Source: Sphingomonadales bacterium Ga0077559 (GTDB lineage: Bacteria > Pseudomonadota > Alphaproteobacteria > Sphingomonadales > Sphingomonadaceae). Taken from it: 64,000 nt of DNA. The stretch spans positions 1 to 64,000 of the forward strand of contig LNFK01000078.1 in NCBI GenBank assembly GCA_001464315.1. Reading direction: 5' to 3'. Shown piece by piece: positions 1 to 8,185 of this stretch; position 1 is the stretch's first letter, and each line of letters opens with the position of its first letter. Below the pieces are notes generated by a model that saw only the letters and a program-made list of their open reading frames with translations, was not told where the DNA came from and did no database searches. A program made the translations under genes and the position numbers.

Positions 1-243
1 CATGCGATAATGGATCGCCGCATCATCGGCTGCCTTAGCGATTAATCCATCGAAGGAATCAACTTCCCGAACAAGGTGACCTTTGCCAAGACCGCCAATG
101 GCCGGATTGCACGACATCGCGCCAATCGTATCGCGATCAAAGCTCACCAGCGCGACACGCACACCTATCCGCGCGGCAATCGCCGCAGCCTCGGTCCCGG
201 CATGTCCGCCGCCGACAACGATGATATCGAAGTCTGTACTCAT
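1..243 (-). CDS. mnmG: tRNA uridine-5-carboxymethylaminomethyl modification enzyme MnmG, N-terminal part (partial)
   Basis: This is the first 81 residues of MnmG (GidA); the rest lies beyond the left edge. MnmG works with MnmE to modify the wobble uridine of several tRNAs, using FAD. The visible part starts with the FAD-binding Rossmann motif GGGHAG at residues 11-16, followed by the family signature [14 protein letters not shown] near residues 46-59. The start codon ATG is at 241-243 on the reverse strand. Its partner mnmE lies just upstream on the same strand, with a parS site in the gap. In related genomes rsmG, parA and parB usually follow mnmG; they would be outside this window. Confidence 0.95.
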   Translation of the reverse strand, partial: MSTDFDIIVVGGGHAGTEAAAIAARIGVRVALVSFDRDTIGAMSCNPAIGGLGKGHLVREVDSFDGLIAKAADDAAIHYRM

Positions 244-291
244 GCCTGCGCGCATAGCTGAGTCGGCCTTGTTCGTCAAAGCTCGACAAGC

Positions 292-307
292 TGTTTCACG
301 TGAAACA
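292..307. promoter_or_regulatory. parS: parS centromere site for ParB binding
   Basis: The sequence TGTTTCACGTGAAACA is a perfect 16-bp palindrome identical to the consensus parS bound by chromosomal ParB (Spo0J) proteins. It lies in the 85-bp gap between mnmG and mnmE, about 6.3 kb from the proposed replication origin. Chromosomal parS sites are known to cluster near the origin and near parAB, so both sequence and location agree. Confidence 0.93.
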
Positions 308-328
308 AACCCCGAAGTTTCAAATTCG

Positions 329-1624
329 TTACTTGCCGACGCAGAATTTCCCGAACAACACATCAAGCATATCCTCAGTATGCGCCCTGCCCGTTAACGC
401 GTCCAGCGCGAGCCGCGCCTGCCGCAAATTTTCCGCTACGATCAACCAGTCTGTAGACACGGAAGCTTCTGCCAATGCGGCGGCACAATTAGACAATAAA
501 CTGCGCTGGCGTTGATTCACTGCAAACTGATCGGGGGGCGGCAACATATCTTTGGCCCGGCCAATAATTTCGTTAACAAGTGCATTCATTCCCTCACCGC
601 TCACTGCGGAAATTTGAAATGCCTCCGAACCTTTCCGTTCATGGTCGGGATCGTCGGCTTTGGCCTCAATCTCGATTCGCTGGCTGTGGTCAGGTCGATC
701 ACCTTCAGCGCCTAGCCAGAGCAAAATATCGGAAGATTCAATCGCAGCAAGACTACGCTCTATCCCCATCGCCTCGATCACGTCCTCCGTGGCGTCGCGA
801 AGCCCTGCGGTATCAGTGAACAGAAAGGGTATTCCTTCCAAAGCCACGGGGACCTCAATCATATCGCGCGTGGTGCCCGCAATATCTGAGACTATCGCTG
901 CATCACGGGCGACGAGCGCGTTTAACAATGTCGACTTTCCGCTATTGGGAGGACCACCTAGAACGACCCTAATCCCGTCACGCAACTTTTCCGCTGCGGG
1001 TGCGGCTAGCAATTGCGTAATAGCATCGTGAATCTTCATGCAACCGTCTGATATACTTGAGTTATTCAGTTTTTCGACATCATCCTCATCCGAAAAATCG
1101 AGTTCGGCTTCGGTCATCGCCGACAGACGCAGCACATCGTGCCGCCATGTCTCGATTACTGCGCTAAATACGCCGCCCATCATGGCCCCAGCTGCGCGTC
1201 GCTGCCATTCGGTCTCGGCCGACAGAAGGTCGGCCAGCCCTTCGGCCTCGTTGAGATCAAGCCGTCCATGCAGGAAAGCCCGCCGCGTAAATTCTCCTGG
1301 TTCGGCGCGCCGTAACTCGGGCAAATTTAGCAGCGCATTTTCTACGGCGCGCACCACAGCTCGCCCGCCGTGCAGATGCAACTCGGCCAGATCCTCACCG
1401 CTGGCGCTATTGGGACCCGGGAAGGTTAGAACCAGTGCGTGATCAAGCAGGCCTCCGTCCTGAGGGTCCTTCAAAGTCGCCAATGATGCACGACGCGGGA
1501 CGGGCAAGCGTCCAGCTAGCGCATGAATGGCGTCAAACGCAAATGGACCACTGATCCTGATAATCGCAATTGCCGCTGGGGGCGCACCGCTGGACAGCGC
1601 AAAAATCGTGTCAGCGGATCTCAT
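329..1624 (-). CDS. mnmE: tRNA modification GTPase MnmE (TrmE)
   Basis: This 431-residue protein is full length for MnmE, the GTPase partner of MnmG in wobble-uridine modification. An N-terminal tetrahydrofolate-binding domain precedes a helical region and an inserted G domain. The G domain has a P-loop GGPPNSGKS at 223-231, GTTRD at 250-254 and DTAG at 271-274. The usual NKxD specificity motif is degenerate; the best candidate is AKAD at 321-324. The protein ends FCVGK, with the conserved cysteine at 428, where many homologues have FCIGK. It is transcribed towards mnmG across the parS site. The start is the ATG at 1622-1624. Confidence 0.96.
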   Translation of the reverse strand: MRSADTIFALSSGAPPAAIAIIRISGPFAFDAIHALAGRLPVPRRASLATLKDPQDGGLLDHALVLTFPGPNSASGEDLAELHLHGGRAVVRAVENALLNLPELRRAEPGEFTRRAFLHGRLDLNEAEGLADLLSAETEWQRRAAGAMMGGVFSAVIETWRHDVLRLSAMTEAELDFSDEDDVEKLNNSSISDGCMKIHDAITQLLAAPAAEKLRDGIRVVLGGPPNSGKSTLLNALVARDAAIVSDIAGTTRDMIEVPVALEGIPFLFTDTAGLRDATEDVIEAMGIERSLAAIESSDILLWLGAEGDRPDHSQRIEIEAKADDPDHERKGSEAFQISAVSGEGMNALVNEIIGRAKDMLPPPDQFAVNQRQRSLLSNCAAALAEASVSTDWLIVAENLRQARLALDALTGRAHTEDMLDVLFGKFCVGK

Positions 1625-1633
1625 GAATATAGA

Positions 1634-1894
1634 TTATTTCTTATCCTTGGGGTTCATACCAGACATCGCTGCCTTTGCGCCCGTCTCGATCAGCTGCTGA
1701 AACAACTGCAAACCCATCTGCCCCATTGGCGCGATCTGTTTGCCAAGCTCCTGCAGCTGTTCGATGCCGCCGGCACCCTTCATCAACTTGGTGACATTCT
1801 CGACATAGGCTTCGTTCGCCTTGGTCACGTCTGGCAAGCCCAATAAAGCCCGCGCTTCTTCGGGCGAACAGTCGATTTCGATATTCATCTTCAT
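1634..1894 (-). CDS. Small conserved alphaproteobacterial protein (DUF6489-like), function unknown
   Basis: This is an 86-residue acidic protein beginning MKMNIEIDCSPEEARALLGL, with a helical, methionine- and glutamine-rich C-terminal half. I believe it matches a small sphingomonad family catalogued as DUF6489, but I cannot confirm the number and no function is known. The region rich in A, M, G and Q loosely resembles phasin-like amphipathic helices. The ATG at 1892-1894 was chosen because AAGGAGGG lies just upstream; an in-frame extension further upstream has no such support. It sits 9 bp upstream of mnmE on the same strand and may be co-transcribed with it. Confidence 0.75.
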   Translation of the reverse strand: MKMNIEIDCSPEEARALLGLPDVTKANEAYVENVTKLMKGAGGIEQLQELGKQIAPMGQMGLQLFQQLIETGAKAAMSGMNPKDKK

Positions 1895-1941
1895 GAGCCT
1901 AGCCCTCCTTATCCCATCTCCTCGAGCAAAGCAGTGAAGCT

Positions 1942-1968
1942 TTGTCCCGCTATAGCTGCCACTATAAT
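1942..1968 (+). promoter_or_regulatory. Predicted promoter of the dienelactone hydrolase gene
   Basis: A perfect -10 hexamer TATAAT at 1963-1968 is preceded by a weak -35 (TTGTCC at 1942-1947, spacing 15). Transcription from about 1975 would give a 5' leader of roughly 35 nt before the ATG at 2011, which supports that start. Confidence 0.45.
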
Positions 1969-2010
1969 GATAAAGCCGAATCAAGCAATTGCCGAGAAAA
2001 GGACGAAGAT

Positions 2011-2721
2011 ATGGGTGAAATGGTAAAGATCAACGCGTTGGGTGAAGATGCCCTTTTCCCGGCCTATATGGCAACGCCATCCGATAACGCCAAAGCCGCG
2101 ATCATCGTGATCCCCGAGATCTTCGGCGTAAATGCGGGCATTCGGCAGAAATGCGACAAGTTGGCAGCCGACGGCTATCTTGCAGTCGCGCCCGATATAT
2201 TTTGGCGTTTCGCGCCCGGCGTTGAACTCAATCCGGATATCGAGGCCGAATTACAGGAAGCATTCAGCTATTTTGGCCAATATGATGCCGATGACGGGGT
2301 TAAAGATATAGAAGCGGTCGTCCGTGCAATCCGAGGCGGATTAGCAGGGAAATTACCAGTGCAAAAGGTCGGCTGCGTTGGTTACTGCCTCGGCGGACGC
2401 CTTGCCTATATGGCGGCTGCGCGCACCGATATTAGCGCTTCGGTTGGTTATTATGGCGTGATGATCGACCAGATGCTAAATGAAAGCCACGCTATCGCAA
2501 ACCCGTTGATGCTTCACATCCCCACCGCAGACCATTTTGTTGGATCAGAGGCGCAGGCGGCAATTCATGCGGGGTTGGATAGCCACCCCAAGGTCACGCT
2601 GTATGACTATGAAGGCCTCGACCACGGCTTTGCGACCGAATTGGGGGACCGGCGAGACGATGCTGGGGCGAAGCTCGCAGATTCACGATCCGCGGCGTTT
2701 TTCACCGAACATTTGAGCTGA
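2011..2721 (+). CDS. Dienelactone hydrolase family protein
   Basis: This is a 236-residue cytoplasmic alpha/beta hydrolase of the carboxymethylenebutenolidase (dienelactone hydrolase) family. The cysteine nucleophile is in GYCLGG (Cys about 126), with Asp about 174 in TADHF and His about 205 in LDHGF completing the triad; the PEIFG motif near residue 36 is also typical. The true substrate is unknown, because most family members outside chlorocatechol pathways are uncharacterised. The ATG at 2011 is preceded by AAAAGGACGAAG and was preferred to an upstream in-frame start. It is the only rightward gene among those left of the proposed origin. Confidence 0.88.
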   Translation: MGEMVKINALGEDALFPAYMATPSDNAKAAIIVIPEIFGVNAGIRQKCDKLAADGYLAVAPDIFWRFAPGVELNPDIEAELQEAFSYFGQYDADDGVKDIEAVVRAIRGGLAGKLPVQKVGCVGYCLGGRLAYMAAARTDISASVGYYGVMIDQMLNESHAIANPLMLHIPTADHFVGSEAQAAIHAGLDSHPKVTLYDYEGLDHGFATELGDRRDDAGAKLADSRSAAFFTEHLS

Positions 2722-2758
2722 ACTTAAATGGGCCGGATAACATCCGGCCCATAAGTTT
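2722..2758. terminator. Bidirectional rho-independent terminator
   Basis: An 11-bp perfect stem (ATGGGCCGGAT and ATCCGGCCCAT, loop AAC) spans 2728-2752. It is flanked by AACTTAA on the left and AAGTTT on the right, giving a T-rich tail on either strand. It lies between the convergent dienelactone hydrolase and TerC-family genes and should terminate both. Confidence 0.85.
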
Positions 2759-2765
2759 CAATAAA

Positions 2766-3488
2766 TCAGCCGAACAGCGTACCGATCCCGACCGAAGGAT
2801 CGACCCAACCGTCATAGATCATCTTACCGGCCACATAAACGATCACGGCCAGACCGATGTAAGCAATCCAGCGATAGCGTTCGATATATTTCGCAATGAT
2901 GTTCGCTGCGACACCCATCAAAAGTACTGCAAAAATCAACCCAACGATCATGATTCCGGGGTGATCGCGCGAAGCTCCAGCCACGGCGAGGACATTGTCG
3001 AGGCTCATGCTGACATCGGCAATGGCCACAGCCCAAGCCGCGCCTGCAAAGCTTTTGGCTGAACGCAGACCCGAAGCCTCATCACCTTCGATTTCCGGAG
3101 AACCCGACGACTGACCGGTGTGACGCAGCTCACGCCACATTTTCCATGCGACCCATACCAGCAGCAAACCGCCGATGAAGATCAGGCCAATGATCTGAAG
3201 CAACTGGCTGACGACGAGCGCAAAGGCGATGCGAAGCACGAGCGCTGCCAGAACGCCGATAATGATAACCTTGCGCCGTTGGTCGGCGGGAAGCCCCGCA
3301 GCCAGTGCGCCAACGACAATAGCGTTGTCGCCTGCAAGCACGAGATCGATCAATAACACCTGAACAAACGCCGCCATCGCCGACGGCTGCGTTATGTTGG
3401 AAAAATCGGTGACAATAGCCTGCCACATTTCGGCAGGCCCGCCGAGCGATGGTGCTACGGCTGCAGCGGCCAAGAGAAAATCAAACAT
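2766..3488 (-). CDS. TerC family integral membrane protein (YjbE-type)
   Basis: This 240-residue inner-membrane protein has about seven hydrophobic segments. Two family signatures stand out: DLVLAGDNAIVVGA at residues 48-61 and ADVSMSLDNVLAVAGA at 157-172. Their paired acidic and asparagine residues are thought to handle metal ions. TerC/Alx/YjbE relatives are linked to manganese export and to metallation of exported enzymes. Nothing around it points to tellurite resistance. It lies 15 bp downstream of rho on the same strand and may be read through from it. Confidence 0.88.
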   Translation of the reverse strand: MFDFLLAAAAVAPSLGGPAEMWQAIVTDFSNITQPSAMAAFVQVLLIDLVLAGDNAIVVGALAAGLPADQRRKVIIIGVLAALVLRIAFALVVSQLLQIIGLIFIGGLLLVWVAWKMWRELRHTGQSSGSPEIEGDEASGLRSAKSFAGAAWAVAIADVSMSLDNVLAVAGASRDHPGIMIVGLIFAVLLMGVAANIIAKYIERYRWIAYIGLAVIVYVAGKMIYDGWVDPSVGIGTLFG

Positions 3489-3503
3489 ATTCAGACCTTA
3501 TGC

Positions 3504-4715
3504 TTACTGGTTCATCGAATCGAAGAAATCTTCGTTGGTCTTCGAATCCTTCATCTTGTCGAGCAAGAATTCCATCGCGTCGATGGTACCCATTTGCATG
3601 AGGATGCGGCGAAGCACCCACATTTTCTTGAGTTTGCCTTCCTCGACGAGCAACTCTTCCTTACGCGTACCGGACTTGCCGACATCGAGCGCAGGGAAAA
3701 TCCGCTTGTCGGAAACCTTGCGATCAAGAACGATTTCAGAGTTACCTGTGCCTTTGAATTCTTCAAAAATAACTTCATCCATGCGGCTGCCAGTATCGAT
3801 CAAGGCGGTCGCAATAATCGACAACGATCCGCCTTCCTCGATGTTCCGAGCGGCACCAAAGAACCGCTTCGGCCTCTGCAACGCGTTGGCATCGACACCG
3901 CCGGTCAGGACTTTGCCCGAGCTTGGGACCACGGTGTTGTATGCACGCCCCAGACGCGTGATCGAGTCGAGCAGAATGACGACATCATGCTTGTGCTCGA
4001 CCAAACGTTTGGCCTCGTCGAAGGTTGAGGAAACCACCTCGCCTTTTACCGAGCGCTGCATGTCGGTAACTTCTTCCGGCCGTTCATCGATAAGCAGAAC
4101 GATGAGGAAAACTTCTGGGTGATTGTCGGTAATCGCCTTCGCAATATTCTGCAGCAATACGGTTTTACCCGTGCGCGGCGGCGCAACGATGAGGGCGCGT
4201 TGGCCTTTGCCCTGCGGACTGACAATGTCGATCACGCGCGCCGACTTGTCTTTGATCGTGGGATCGAGCGAGTCGAGTGTCAACTTCTCGTCAGGATAAA
4301 GCGGCGTCAGGTTGTCGAAATTGACGCGGTGACGCACTGCGTCGGGGTCGTCGAAGTTGATCTTCATGACCTTGGTCAAAGCAAAATAGCGCTCACCATC
4401 CTTAGGCGCGCGGATTTCGCCTTCCACAGTGTCCCCGGTGCGCAAACCGAACTGGCGAACCATGTTGGGCGAGACATAAATATCATCGGGACCTGCAAGG
4501 TAATTGGCCTCGGGCGAACGCAGGAAGCCGAAACTGTCAGGAAGGACTTCAATAGTGCCGAGCCCCATAATCTGCTCACCATCGTCGGCGAGTTCCTTGA
4601 GGATGGCGAACATCAAGTCCTGCTTGCGCAAGGTGGACGCACCTTCAACGCCCAATTCCTCTGCCATCGAGACGAGGTCGGCGGGGTTTTTGCTTTTCAG
4701 CTCTTTCAAATGCAT
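3504..4715 (-). CDS. rho: Transcription termination factor Rho
   Basis: This 403-residue protein is the hexameric ATP-dependent RNA helicase that ends transcription. An N-terminal helical Rho-N domain (1-47) is followed by a cold-shock-type RNA-binding domain with DSFGFLR (60-66) and by the RecA-like motor. The motor has Walker A APPRTGKT at 178-185, a Walker B ending VVILLD, and the Q/R-loop region. It is slightly shorter than the 419 residues of E. coli Rho because of its N terminus. The ATG at 4713-4715 follows a leader of about 250 bp. Rho genes are often autoregulated through such a leader, but I saw no defined structure in this one. Confidence 0.97.
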   Translation of the reverse strand: MHLKELKSKNPADLVSMAEELGVEGASTLRKQDLMFAILKELADDGEQIMGLGTIEVLPDSFGFLRSPEANYLAGPDDIYVSPNMVRQFGLRTGDTVEGEIRAPKDGERYFALTKVMKINFDDPDAVRHRVNFDNLTPLYPDEKLTLDSLDPTIKDKSARVIDIVSPQGKGQRALIVAPPRTGKTVLLQNIAKAITDNHPEVFLIVLLIDERPEEVTDMQRSVKGEVVSSTFDEAKRLVEHKHDVVILLDSITRLGRAYNTVVPSSGKVLTGGVDANALQRPKRFFGAARNIEEGGSLSIIATALIDTGSRMDEVIFEEFKGTGNSEIVLDRKVSDKRIFPALDVGKSGTRKEELLVEEGKLKKMWVLRRILMQMGTIDAMEFLLDKMKDSKTNEDFFDSMNQ

Positions 4716-4962
4716 AATTTATTCCGTTTGTTGGGCCACTGGCCCGAAATGACAGCCGGTATCAGAAAGCTAACCGGCGAGAGATGATAAGGTTGGTGGC
4801 GCGGTTGTTGTGAAAGTCGCGCCTCACGCCCAGGACGGGCTTAATTGCAGCGATAGTCGCAGTTCGGCGCGGCGTCAACTATATCGGCGCCGATCCGATT
4901 CAATGCCCTTTGTGTTGGCAGGCTCAATAAATGTAAGGGTCGGAAGCTGTTAGTCGCTCGGT

Positions 4963-5406
4963 TCAGAACGGTTTTGCCACCACCAGCACGACGATAATCG
5001 CTGCGGCTATACCCGGCACTTCGTTGAACAACCGCAGTTGTTTACCGGTCAATGTCCGTTCGTTTCTCGCTAGTTTCTTCGAATAGCCGATAATCCAGCC
5101 GTGATAGGCCGACAGGCCAAGCACAAAAAGCAATTTGGCATGGAACCAGCCCTCGCTGAGCGCGCCGATATGCCAGGCTAGTACTAGACCCAATATCCAC
5201 ACAACAATGATCGAAGGATTGAGGATGATCTTGATCAGTTTGGACTCGCGGTCGACCCATTTGACGTCTTCATCCGAACCTTCGGGACTTTCCTGATGAT
5301 AGACAAAAAATCGCGGCAGCATGAACAGGCCGGCCATCCAGAAAATGACAAAAATGATATGGGCGGATTTAAGCCAGATATACAGCACTGCGATGGTTTC
5401 CGTCAT
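4963..5406 (-). CDS. hemJ: Protoporphyrinogen IX oxidase HemJ
   Basis: This 147-residue inner-membrane protein with four hydrophobic helices belongs to the HemJ (UPF0093) family. The family oxidises protoporphyrinogen IX to protoporphyrin IX in bacteria without HemG or HemY. The N-terminal helix has the conserved SAHIIFVIFWMAG segment, whose histidine is a heme-ligand candidate. The motif LPRFFVYHQE follows, and a conserved lysine is expected in helix three (GWFHAKLLFVLGL). It lies 18 bp downstream of hemE on the same strand, so two steps of heme synthesis are encoded together. Confidence 0.93.
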   Translation of the reverse strand: MTETIAVLYIWLKSAHIIFVIFWMAGLFMLPRFFVYHQESPEGSDEDVKWVDRESKLIKIILNPSIIVVWILGLVLAWHIGALSEGWFHAKLLFVLGLSAYHGWIIGYSKKLARNERTLTGKQLRLFNEVPGIAAAIIVVLVVAKPF

Positions 5407-5424
5407 TGGGCGGCCTTATTCGGG

Positions 5425-6456
5425 TTATCCCTTGCGGACCAGAGTAAGCAGCTTTTCTACATGTTCAATGGGCGTATCGGGCAAGATGCCGTGGCCGAGA
5501 TTGAAAATATGCGGCCGGTCGGCAAACGCACCGAGTATCCGCTGCACGGCGGAATCTAGCGCTGCGCCACCGGCGATTAACGCCAGCGGATCAAGGTTGC
5601 CCTGAACCGGCATTCCCGCTGGCAAATATTCGTTAGCCCAGACCGGATCGACAGTTTCATCGACACCGACGGCATCCACACCCGTTTCACGGGCATAAGC
5701 TGGTAGCTTGCCGCCGGCACCTTTCGGAAAGCCGATGATCGGCGTGTCGGGATGACGGGTTTTCAACCCAGCGACAATTTTCGCATTGGGGGCAATCACC
5801 CATTGTTCGAATTGAGCAGGTGACAATGAACCTGACCAGCTGTCGAACAATTGTACCGCGTCGACCCCGGCCTCAATTTGACCGGAGAGATAATCGACAG
5901 TTGCGATTATAATCCGGTCGATGAGTTCACTGAAACGCTCAGGCTGTCCATAAGCCATCCGCCTTGCTTCTGCCTGGTCCTTACTGCCTTGGCCTGCAAC
6001 CATGTAGGTAGCGACCGTCCACGGGCTCCCAGCGAAGCCCAGAAAGGTTGTTTCGGGTGACAGCGCAGATGCCACCTTGCGAACAGTTTCAAACACCGGA
6101 TTCAAACGCTCCGGCGCCGGTACCAGTTTCTCGAAATCATGATCAACCAGTGGTGGTGCCAGTCGGGGACCTTCGCCCGTTTCGAACCACAGATCTTGCC
6201 CCATCGCGTGCGGGATAACCAGAATGTCGGAGAACAGGATCGCACCGTCAAAACCAAAGCGCCGGATCGGCTGGATTGTGATCTCGGCGGCACAATCGCT
6301 GTCATAAGCCAGTTCGAGAAACCCGCCTTTTTCTGCCCGCAAAGCACGATATTCGGGCAAATACCGCCCGGCCTGACGCATGAGCCAGACAGGCGGAACT
6401 TTTTCCCGATTGCCCCTCAGGACGTTAAGCAGTTTCTTGGGCGTAGGCACTGACAT
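5425..6456 (-). CDS. hemE: Uroporphyrinogen III decarboxylase
   Basis: HemE removes four carboxyl groups from uroporphyrinogen III to give coproporphyrinogen III in the cytoplasm. This 343-residue protein has full family length. It carries the substrate-binding signature PPVWLMRQAGRYLPEYRALR at 21-40, an active-site Asp in ILFSDIL, and the second signature GFAGSPWTVATYM. The ATG at 6454-6456 opens onto the proposed origin. The hemE-oriC pairing is known from Caulobacter crescentus. It is followed by hemJ. Confidence 0.97.
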   Translation of the reverse strand: MSVPTPKKLLNVLRGNREKVPPVWLMRQAGRYLPEYRALRAEKGGFLELAYDSDCAAEITIQPIRRFGFDGAILFSDILVIPHAMGQDLWFETGEGPRLAPPLVDHDFEKLVPAPERLNPVFETVRKVASALSPETTFLGFAGSPWTVATYMVAGQGSKDQAEARRMAYGQPERFSELIDRIIIATVDYLSGQIEAGVDAVQLFDSWSGSLSPAQFEQWVIAPNAKIVAGLKTRHPDTPIIGFPKGAGGKLPAYARETGVDAVGVDETVDPVWANEYLPAGMPVQGNLDPLALIAGGAALDSAVQRILGAFADRPHIFNLGHGILPDTPIEHVEKLLTLVRKG

Positions 6457-6470
6457 CGAGGTGTGGATCC

Positions 6471-6495
6471 AATCAAAATATATATATTTATATAA
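6471..6495. other. AT-rich candidate DNA unwinding element
   Basis: This is a run of almost pure A/T (alternating TATATATTTATATAA) immediately upstream of the hemE start. It contrasts sharply with the GC-rich surroundings. It is the likely site of strand opening in the proposed origin, though it could also serve as a hemE promoter element. Confidence 0.6.
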
Positions 6496-6514
6496 GGATG
6501 ATGAAAGATGATGG

Positions 6515-6563
6515 GCTGTTGGTAACCCGTGCCTTAAAAGCTTTTACGGATATTGCCAACAGC
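6515..6563. repeat. Inverted repeat with central palindrome inside the proposed origin
   Basis: GCTGTTGG at 6515-6522 is mirrored by CCAACAGC at 6556-6563; the pairing extends to 10 of 11 bases. Between the arms lies the 12-bp palindrome TAAAAGCTTTTA at 6535-6546. The arms could form a cruciform or bind a dimeric initiation regulator. No regulator can be named from the sequence. Confidence 0.6.
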
Positions 6564-6614
6564 TTGACGGCATGAGTCGGGCACAGCGGTTACGAGTCGC
6601 AAATTCCATCCCCG

Positions 6615-6635
6615 TTATCCACAGGCTGTGGATGC
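6615..6635. other. Paired DnaA boxes (one perfect, one degenerate, inverted)
   Basis: TTATCCACA at 6615-6623 is a perfect DnaA box on the forward strand. Three bases on, TGTGGATGC at 6627-6635 is an inverted near-match (GCATCCACA when read in reverse). Together they form a compact back-to-back pair. Confidence 0.8.
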
Positions 6636-6646
6636 AGCAATGCCCC

Positions 6647-6655
6647 TGTGTATAG
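6647..6655 (-). other. Degenerate DnaA box
   Basis: Read in reverse this is CTATACACA, one mismatch from the relaxed consensus TTATNCACA. It lies 11 bp from the paired boxes. Confidence 0.5.
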
Positions 6656-6726
6656 CCTGTGCCCGAATCGAGAGCTTATTGGCCGCTAACGGGGACGGAC
6701 TATGCCTGCAAAACTTGTCCCTTGAT

Positions 6727-6735
6727 TTATCCCCA
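6727..6735 (+). other. Degenerate DnaA box near ppsR
   Basis: TTATCCCCA differs from the TTATCCACA consensus at one position. It lies 24 bp before the ppsR start codon, at the right edge of the proposed origin. Confidence 0.5.
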
Positions 6736-6758
6736 GCCTGCCAACAAGACTATGAGTC

Positions 6759-7592
6759 ATGAGCCAGCGCTTCCACCTTCATCTATTGTCCGACTCGACT
6801 GGCGAGACTCTGGAAAATATCGCCAAGGCGGCACTGGTGCAGTTTGACGGCGCCGAAAATGTCGTCAAACATTTCTGGCCGATGGTGCGGTCCGAAAATC
6901 ATCTGGAGCGTATCCTCGTCGACGTTGCCGCCAATCCAGGACTGGTGCTGTTCACTCTGGTAAACCGCGATACCAGGCGCAAGCTGGAAAACCGTTGCCG
7001 TGCTTTGGGCTTGCCTGCAGTTGCTGCGCTTGATGCAGTGAGCGATGCAATGTCTAATATGTTGGGGCAGGAAGCCAAAGCCCGGCCGGGCCGTCAGCAC
7101 GCGATGGACGCAGCTTATTTTGCCCGGGTCGAAGCCATCCAGTTTACTATTGCGCATGACGACGGCATCAATTCGCAGAATTGGGAAGAAGCGGACATAT
7201 TATTGGCGGGGGTATCACGCACCTCAAAAACACCGACAAGTATTTATCTAGCCAATCGCGGCTATAAGACCGCAAATATCCCGATCGTCCCCGAAGCGCC
7301 CCCGCCGCCGATACTGTTCACGGTCAAACATCCGATGGTTGTCGGATTGGTTACCAGCGCCGAACGGCTGATTCAGGTGCGTCGCAACCGCTTACTGTCG
7401 CTCAATCAAGCGCCCGATACCGATTATGTTGACGAGGAAAAGGTCAAGGCCGAAGTCGCGCATGCCCGCCGGATGTTTGCTGATAATGGCTGGCCGGTTC
7501 TCGATGTCACGCGGCGCTCAATCGAGGAGAGTGCTGCGGCGATTATCAATCTTTTTAATGAACGTGAATTGCAACAGGCCGCACCGGTTTGA
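6759..7592 (+). CDS. ppsR: PEP synthase regulatory protein / kinase-pyrophosphorylase (DUF299)
   Basis: This 277-residue cytoplasmic protein belongs to the bifunctional kinase/pyrophosphorylase family that switches PEP synthase or pyruvate phosphate dikinase on and off. Phosphorylation uses ADP and reactivation uses phosphate. It has the N-terminal signature LLSDSTGETLENIAKA (9-24) and the P-loop-like GVSRTSKTPTS (151-161). The ATG follows the proposed origin directly. Its stop codon overlaps the TTG start of the maf gene, so it heads a tightly packed run ppsR-maf-aroE-coaE. The same first gene flanks the origin in Caulobacter. Confidence 0.95.
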   Translation: MSQRFHLHLLSDSTGETLENIAKAALVQFDGAENVVKHFWPMVRSENHLERILVDVAANPGLVLFTLVNRDTRRKLENRCRALGLPAVAALDAVSDAMSNMLGQEAKARPGRQHAMDAAYFARVEAIQFTIAHDDGINSQNWEEADILLAGVSRTSKTPTSIYLANRGYKTANIPIVPEAPPPPILFTVKHPMVVGLVTSAERLIQVRRNRLLSLNQAPDTDYVDEEKVKAEVAHARRMFADNGWPVLDVTRRSIEESAAAIINLFNERELQQAAPV

Positions 7593-8185
7593 CGTTGATA
7601 CTTGCTTCGCAAAGCACCGGGCGCATCGCAATGTTGCGCGCCGCCGGGGTCGACGTTGAGGCGCATCCGGCATTGGTCGATGAGACGGCTATCAAAGATA
7701 GTATGATTGCGGGCGGCGCAAAGCCGCGCGACATTGCCGATGCGCTGGCCGAGGCCAAAGCGCGCAAAGTCTCGCGCAAATTTCCAGGTGCGCTGGTTCT
7801 GGGATGCGACCAGATATTGGTCACGGCGGACGGGCAAGTATTCGACAAACCCGAAACCGTTGGGGAAGCGCGGGCGCATTTGGAGATGCTCTCGGGCAAG
7901 ACGCACAGGTTGATCAGTGCGGCGGTGGTCGGCGAAAATGGCGAACCTGTCTGGCGGATTGTAGATACCGCAACACTAACAATGCGGAACTTGAGCAGCG
8001 CGTTTATTGATCAATATGTCGACAGTCATTGGGAGCATATTCGCCATAGCGTCGGATGTTACCGGATCGAGGCCGAAGGCGCGCAGCTTTTTGCCAGCAT
8101 CAGCGGCAGTCAGTTTACGATCATCGGCCTGCCCTTGCTCCCCGTGCTTGACTATTTACGGGTACGAGGTCTTTTGCTGGTATGA
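7589..8185 (+). CDS. Maf-like nucleoside triphosphate pyrophosphatase
   Basis: This 198-residue protein belongs to the Maf/HAM1-like family that hydrolyses non-canonical or modified nucleoside triphosphates (dTTP, UTP, or m7GTP by subclass). The N-terminal substrate-binding signature LILASQSTGRIAML is at 3-16, followed by the conserved VDETAIK and GCDQIL motifs. The start is TTG at 7589, sharing bases with the ppsR TGA; no better start exists and the family N terminus begins here. Its end overlaps aroE by four bases. The exact substrate class cannot be fixed by eye. Confidence 0.9.
   Translation: MTLILASQSTGRIAMLRAAGVDVEAHPALVDETAIKDSMIAGGAKPRDIADALAEAKARKVSRKFPGALVLGCDQILVTADGQVFDKPETVGEARAHLEMLSGKTHRLISAAVVGENGEPVWRIVDTATLTMRNLSSAFIDQYVDSHWEHIRHSVGCYRIEAEGAQLFASISGSQFTIIGLPLLPVLDYLRVRGLLLV

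Larger units (their letters stand above)
6457..6758. other. oriC: Proposed chromosomal replication origin (oriC) between hemE and ppsR
   Basis: This 302-bp non-coding gap separates divergent hemE and ppsR, the position of the Caulobacter crescentus origin. From left to right it holds a TGTGGAT half-box at 6462-6468 and an AT-rich stretch at 6471-6495. An inverted repeat follows at 6515-6563, then a paired DnaA-box element at 6615-6635. Two weaker boxes are at 6647-6655 and 6727-6735. Four GANTC sites, the target of the CcrM methylase in this class, start at 6574, 6594, 6665 and 6754. The surrounding genes run outwards on both sides. The site is inferred from sequence and context. Confidence 0.85.
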
